From contig CM046838.1 in assembly GCA_025618425.1 (NCBI GenBank), forward strand, positions 13,788,010-13,852,009: a stretch of 64,000 bases of DNA, given 5' to 3'. Made by a program: the position numbers and the translations under genes. This DNA comes from Heliocidaris tuberculata. Lineage: Eukaryota; Echinodermata; Echinoidea; Camarodonta; Echinometridae. Shown piece after piece: positions 56,745 to 64,000 of the stretch. The stretch's first letter is position 1. Each line of letters starts with the position of its first letter. The notes under the pieces were generated by a model, which saw only the letters and a list, made by a program, of their open reading frames with translations, was not told where the DNA came from and ran no database searches.

Positions 56745-59700
56745 CCTTAAGAACGTATCCGGACACCTACTCCCTGGACAACCACCCCCGGGTAACCACC
56801 CCTAGGATAACCACCCTCTAGGACAACTACCCCCCGGACAACTACCCCCTGGACAACTACCCCCCGGGACAACTACCCCCCGGACAGGTACACTCGGACA
56901 GCTACCCCCGGACAACTACCCTCTGGACAACTACCCCCAGGCAACTACCCTCTTGGACAACTACCCCCCGGACAACTACCCCCCCCCCCCGACAGCTACC
57001 CCCGGACAGCTACCCCCGGTCAATTATCCCCCGGACAACTACCCCCTGGCAACTACCCTCTAGGACAACCACCCTCTAGGACAACTACCCCTCGGACAAC
57101 TACCCCCTGGACAACTACTCCCTAGGGCAACCACCCTCTAGGGCAACTAACTACCCCCCGAAAAACTACCCCCATTACAACCACCCTCTAGGAAAAGTAC
57201 CCCAAATTGGACTTAACATCACATTGAACAAGACTGTGCTCGTTCGCTACGCTTGCTCGCCAAAATAGAATTAATATGGCCTTTAGCAAAATTTCTTCCC
57301 CGACCTGCAGCAATAAAACCCAGATAATATACCAAATTTTATTAAAAGAGAAGTGTTTGTTTTCGCTCATGCTTGCTGGCTTAATTGTTCCTACTCCAAC
57401 TTCCCACAATAAAACCTAGTTTATCACACAAAAAAACAACAACAAAAACTAGTTTATGTATACTAACTATCATTAAAAAAAAAAAAAAAAAAACTTTTTT
57501 TGTTTTGTTTTGTTTTGTTTTTGTTAAAGGGGGAGGGGGGGGGGGGGGGGGGGGAGGGTTGCTCGCTCGCTACGCTCGCTGACCGAAATGGAAGTACTAC
57601 TAAAAGCACATTGAATACGACTGAATACTCGTACTCTTAATTGTAAAATATTGCCTTAGATTTCTTCAATGCATGAAGGCAGGTATTCCCATGTGCAATA
57701 TCAACTCTCTATTGGACGTTTTGCATGGTCAACAATTAAGGGGGGGGGGGGATGGGAAGGAAAACAAATATTCCAGCCGTTTGTCACCCCCCCCCCCCTC
57801 TCTCTCTCTCCCCTCACGCACTCTACAATTATGCAACTCGTTACAAAGCTACCACCCAATCGAGTATTAAAGGAAACTAGCATTGTGGTTTTAAAAAATA
57901 GTATGGGGTATACAATGATGTTAAGATGGATGAGAAAGCAACCTAGATCACAATGTTCGGAAATTTATGCCTTTTGAACAATCAAGAATTTTTTGAATAC
58001 TAGCATAATGACTTTTGAAACATTTATTCCATCAAAAACGCTATCATAATCACGGAGAGAATAATCAGATCTTCACACTTTTGAGACACTTAAGATTATT
58101 ATGAAACAACACAATTTTGACACGCTCATTTCATTGACATTTGGGGCAGGGAGCACTGTGTCCCCTATTTTTGGAAGAAAAAAAAATTGGGGCAAAGTTC
58201 TGGCAAATTTCGGAAAAAATTTCAATAAATTTGGGCAAAATTCGACAAAATCCTGTATTAAAATACCTGACACTAAGAAAAAATTGGGAAGATTAATTGA
58301 AAAATAAACAAAATCATGTTTACACACGACATGATTTCCCGGAATTAATGCTTTTTTGTATGTTTCACTTTCTGTGTATTATTTCAGTAACTATTATTAT
58401 TAAGAGGAATCAAAAGACATATTTGTCGGTATTGTAATCATCTTGGATAGCTCTAAAGCGCATACAGCAGTTTTAATTGATTATGCGCTATACAAGTGAC
58501 AGTTATAATTATTATTTGGGGCCATAGATTCTGTCTGAATTTTACTCGCAGACCGTTGTAGATTGTTATTTTAAGTTCGCCTTTTTAGTAGGAAACACGG
58601 CAAGATATTGGATTTATTGGATTCGTGAAAATATATAGGCCTACTTATACTCACTCAAACCCTTGGTTGTAACCCCCAAATTTCCAAAAGATCTTACTGT
58701 GGGAGAGCAACCTTTTATACCCTTCCCAGTTGGTATTTAATATTGAATATGTCAAAGAAATTCTCAGAACGTTACCTTTGAAAAAAAAATCACAGAATTT
58801 TCCGCCCAAATTTGATGAAAAAATTCAACAGTACAATGCACCATCAAACACCGAGTTTAAACACTCAACTTTTAAAACAAAAAATGTAACACCAGGGGAA
58901 ATCTCCCCCCCCCCCCTGTGCTCATGGGTATAGACACATTTAACTCACGTGTTGAGGTGAATTTTTACATTACAATGCACCAAAATCCTTCTATATATAA
59001 CCAGATTTCCAAAAAGTTCTTAGCGTGGGAGGTAGATACCTCCTCCTCTGGATACTCATTATATCCTTACTGATTGTTGGTCACTCCCCCTCCACGTCCT
59101 CCCTTGGCCGAAATCAGTTTAAATGCCATCGAGTACTTGGGAGTTGTAACTGTTTGGGGGGGGGGGGGATAGTTGACCTAAATGCCATGGGTGAGAGTAT
59201 GTTGGTTGTAGTCCAATTAATAATTACCCTAAGTCGTTAATGTCCAGGGGGTAGTTATTTGGGTGGTAGTTACCTTAGGTGGTATTTGTCAAGAAGATAT
59301 CCTAAAGACTGGTTGCCCTAAGGGTTAGTTGCCTGGGGGTAGTTGTCCGGGGGGGGGGGTAGTTGTCCTAGAGGGTGGTTATTCTAGGGGGTACTTGTCT
59401 GGGGGTAGTTGTCCGGGGGGTACTTGTCCCAGGGGGTGGTTGTCCTAGAGGGTGGTTGTCCGGGGGTAGTTGTCCAGGGGTAGCTGTCCGGGGGGTAGTT
59501 GTCCGGGGGGTAGTTGTCCGGGGGTAGTTGTCCTAGAGGGTGGTTGTCCTAGGGGGTAGTTGTCTGGGGGGTAGTTGTCCGGGGGTAGTTTTCCTAGAGG
59601 GTGGTTGTCCTAGGGGGTAGTTGTCTGGGGGGTAGTTGTCCGGGGGGTAGTTGTCCGGGGGGTAGTTGTCCGGGGGGTAGTTGTCCTAGAGGGTGGTTGT

Positions 59701-59880
59701 CCTAGGGGGTAGTTAGTCGGGGGGGGGGGGTAATCATCCTAGAGGGTAATTGTCCCGGGGGGTAGTCGTCCTAGAGGGTGGCTGCCCTAGGGGGTAGTTG
59801 TCCTAGAGGGTGGTAATCCTAGGGATGGTTATCCGGGGGTTGATTGTCCAGGGGGTAGGTGTCCTAGAACCCCTTAAGAA
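56745..59880. mobile_element. 3.1-kb foldback element with minisatellite arms
   Basis: The left arm (56,745-57,200) is an array of GGACAACTACCCCC units of about 17 bp. The right arm (59,245-59,870) is its inverse complement, GGGGGTAGTTGTCC. The outermost sequences also pair: GACACCTACTCCCTGGACAA at the left matches TTGTCCAGGGGGTAGGTGTC at the right. The 2-kb centre has GCTCGCTACGCTCGCT repeats, poly-A and poly-G runs and no transposase-like ORF. Confidence 0.82.
58395..58515 (+). mobile_element. SINE-like 3' fragment
   Basis: GCTCTAAAGCGCATACAGC and ATTATGCGCTATACAAGTGA followed by ATAATTATTATT, the pattern of a common echinoderm SINE tail. Located in the centre of the large foldback element. 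Confidence 0.5.
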
Positions 59881-60879
59881 AAGTGACAAGGTACACGTAG
59901 AATTAAAAGATCATTTGACATCCCCCCCCCAAAAAAAAAAAAAATTGATATGATGTTGTCATTTTCATTATACATGTTATATCGCTGTAAATAATGCACA
60001 ACACAAGGACCATAGCATTAGAAAAATGAGTGAAAATTTGTGCTCGCTCGCACATAAATCATTAGACCATTATATACAACTGCTAATTGGGGAAGCTGAA
60101 GCAGTGTCCAGAATCACAATAAAATGAAGAAGATGATGCTTGATAATAATTGATTAGACTGCAGGGTAATATCACTGTCACAGAATGGTTCTCTTTTTCG
60201 CTTTATGTTCATCCCTTGTAGGTGCTCCCTTTTTGCTGGTGCCCCCTCGCACTTTGAAAGACGTTTGGAGTTGGGTTTGGAGTTGCCTTAGAAGGCAATG
60301 CAGCATGTACATGTAGAGCCATTTGGGCAACTCACAGTGATCTTGTGGTGGGTTGGACATACAGTCCGAGAGCTGATCAAATTATCAAGAGCTGTCTTAA
60401 GGTGAGTTTCACTTCCAATATAAAAATACAAATTATAAATTAATATCATCAAGGGAATCTTGAGTGTCCATAATACCACTTTGCTGCTGCCATATAATAC
60501 AAATGTATTATAAACCCTACTATTATACAAAAGAAAATAACAGGGCTAAAATATATCAAATGATCTTCTTAAGACTCATTGCGTATCAAAAAAGGACAAA
60601 CTTTGAAAATTTCCTCTAAAGTTATAATTTCACAATAACGATACGATTTTTTTCTTATACAATTATGGGTGAGGGAAGATGACACATAGCTCCTTTGGTA
60701 AACCTCGCAAAAATTATTGGTTTCGCAAAAATGCCTCAGTCTTGAATTTGATCAAAGTGCCTATCGGGCAGTAACTATTCTCTGTTAATCATCAATAATT
60801 GATGTGAACCATTGGCGTAGACAGGTCCTCATACCTGGGGGACATGATTTCCCCCAAGGGCCATATAAATAAATAAATA
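59881..60879. other. Intronic sequence, no exon recognised
   Basis: Unique sequence with a C-run/A-run at 59,922-59,944. No exon-like ORF with matching phase was found. Confidence 0.4.

Positions 60880-64000
<3,121 letters not shown>

Noticed and set aside
56755..59870. CRISPR or VNTR coding for a repeated peptide
   Set aside because: Units vary in length, are not multiples of three, and the two arrays are inverted; no frame stays open.

Overview
The window is animal nuclear DNA, most likely from an echinoderm (sea urchin-like). The genes have introns with GT-AG splice sites, most of the DNA is non-coding, microsatellites and poly-G/poly-C runs are abundant, and degraded LINEs and short inverted-repeat transposons of types common in echinoderm genomes are dense. 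The species call is inference; gene structures and repeats are read from the sequence.

One cellular gene can be reconstructed with confidence. It is a gp130/Domeless-like class I cytokine receptor on the minus strand. Ten coding exons join in perfect phase to 2,364 nt (787 aa plus stop): signal peptide, N-terminal Ig-like/cytokine-receptor domain, second receptor domain, two fibronectin III domains, one membrane helix and a 290-residue tail with a box1-like motif and three SGY(V/F) tyrosine motifs. The exons are not in simple order here. Exons 4 to 1 lie at 2.8-18.4 kb, while exons 10 to 5 lie at 42.0-48.3 kb. Exon 4 occurs a second time at the right edge (63.92-64.0 kb). The first 2.9 kb of the window is repeated almost identically as the last 2.7 kb, offset about 61,125 bp. 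The window therefore covers slightly more than one period of a tandem duplication carrying this receptor, or a haplotype-duplication assembly artefact. The copy that starts at 18.4 kb runs off the left edge; the copy that ends at 42.0 kb enters from the right edge.

The 18.4-42 kb interval, between the two receptor copies, holds no intact gene that I recognise. It contains a decayed, intron-bearing relative of proteasome assembly chaperone 3 (PSMG3) on the plus strand, with two of its exons present twice (25.3-26.5 kb and 28.9-30.2 kb) and several disabling lesions. The rest is LINE remnants (22.3-24.6, 27.0-28.2, 38.6-40.9 kb), MITEs and a 1.94-kb inverted-repeat element packed with GACGTC motifs.

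Other regions: 4.3-8.2 kb holds three LINE fragments on both strands inside receptor intron 1. 9-17 kb is a patchwork of inverted-repeat elements, including one carrying a broken RecQ-like helicase fragment (13.2-14.35 kb) and a stretch with six copies of an otherwise unexplained 16-mer (11.6-12.4 kb). 52-60 kb, inside the large intron between receptor exons 4 and 5, contains two foldback-type elements whose inverted arms are themselves tandem arrays (52.3-53.1 kb and 56.7-59.9 kb).

The receptor would act at the cell surface upstream of JAK/STAT signalling. Nothing else here clearly works with it.
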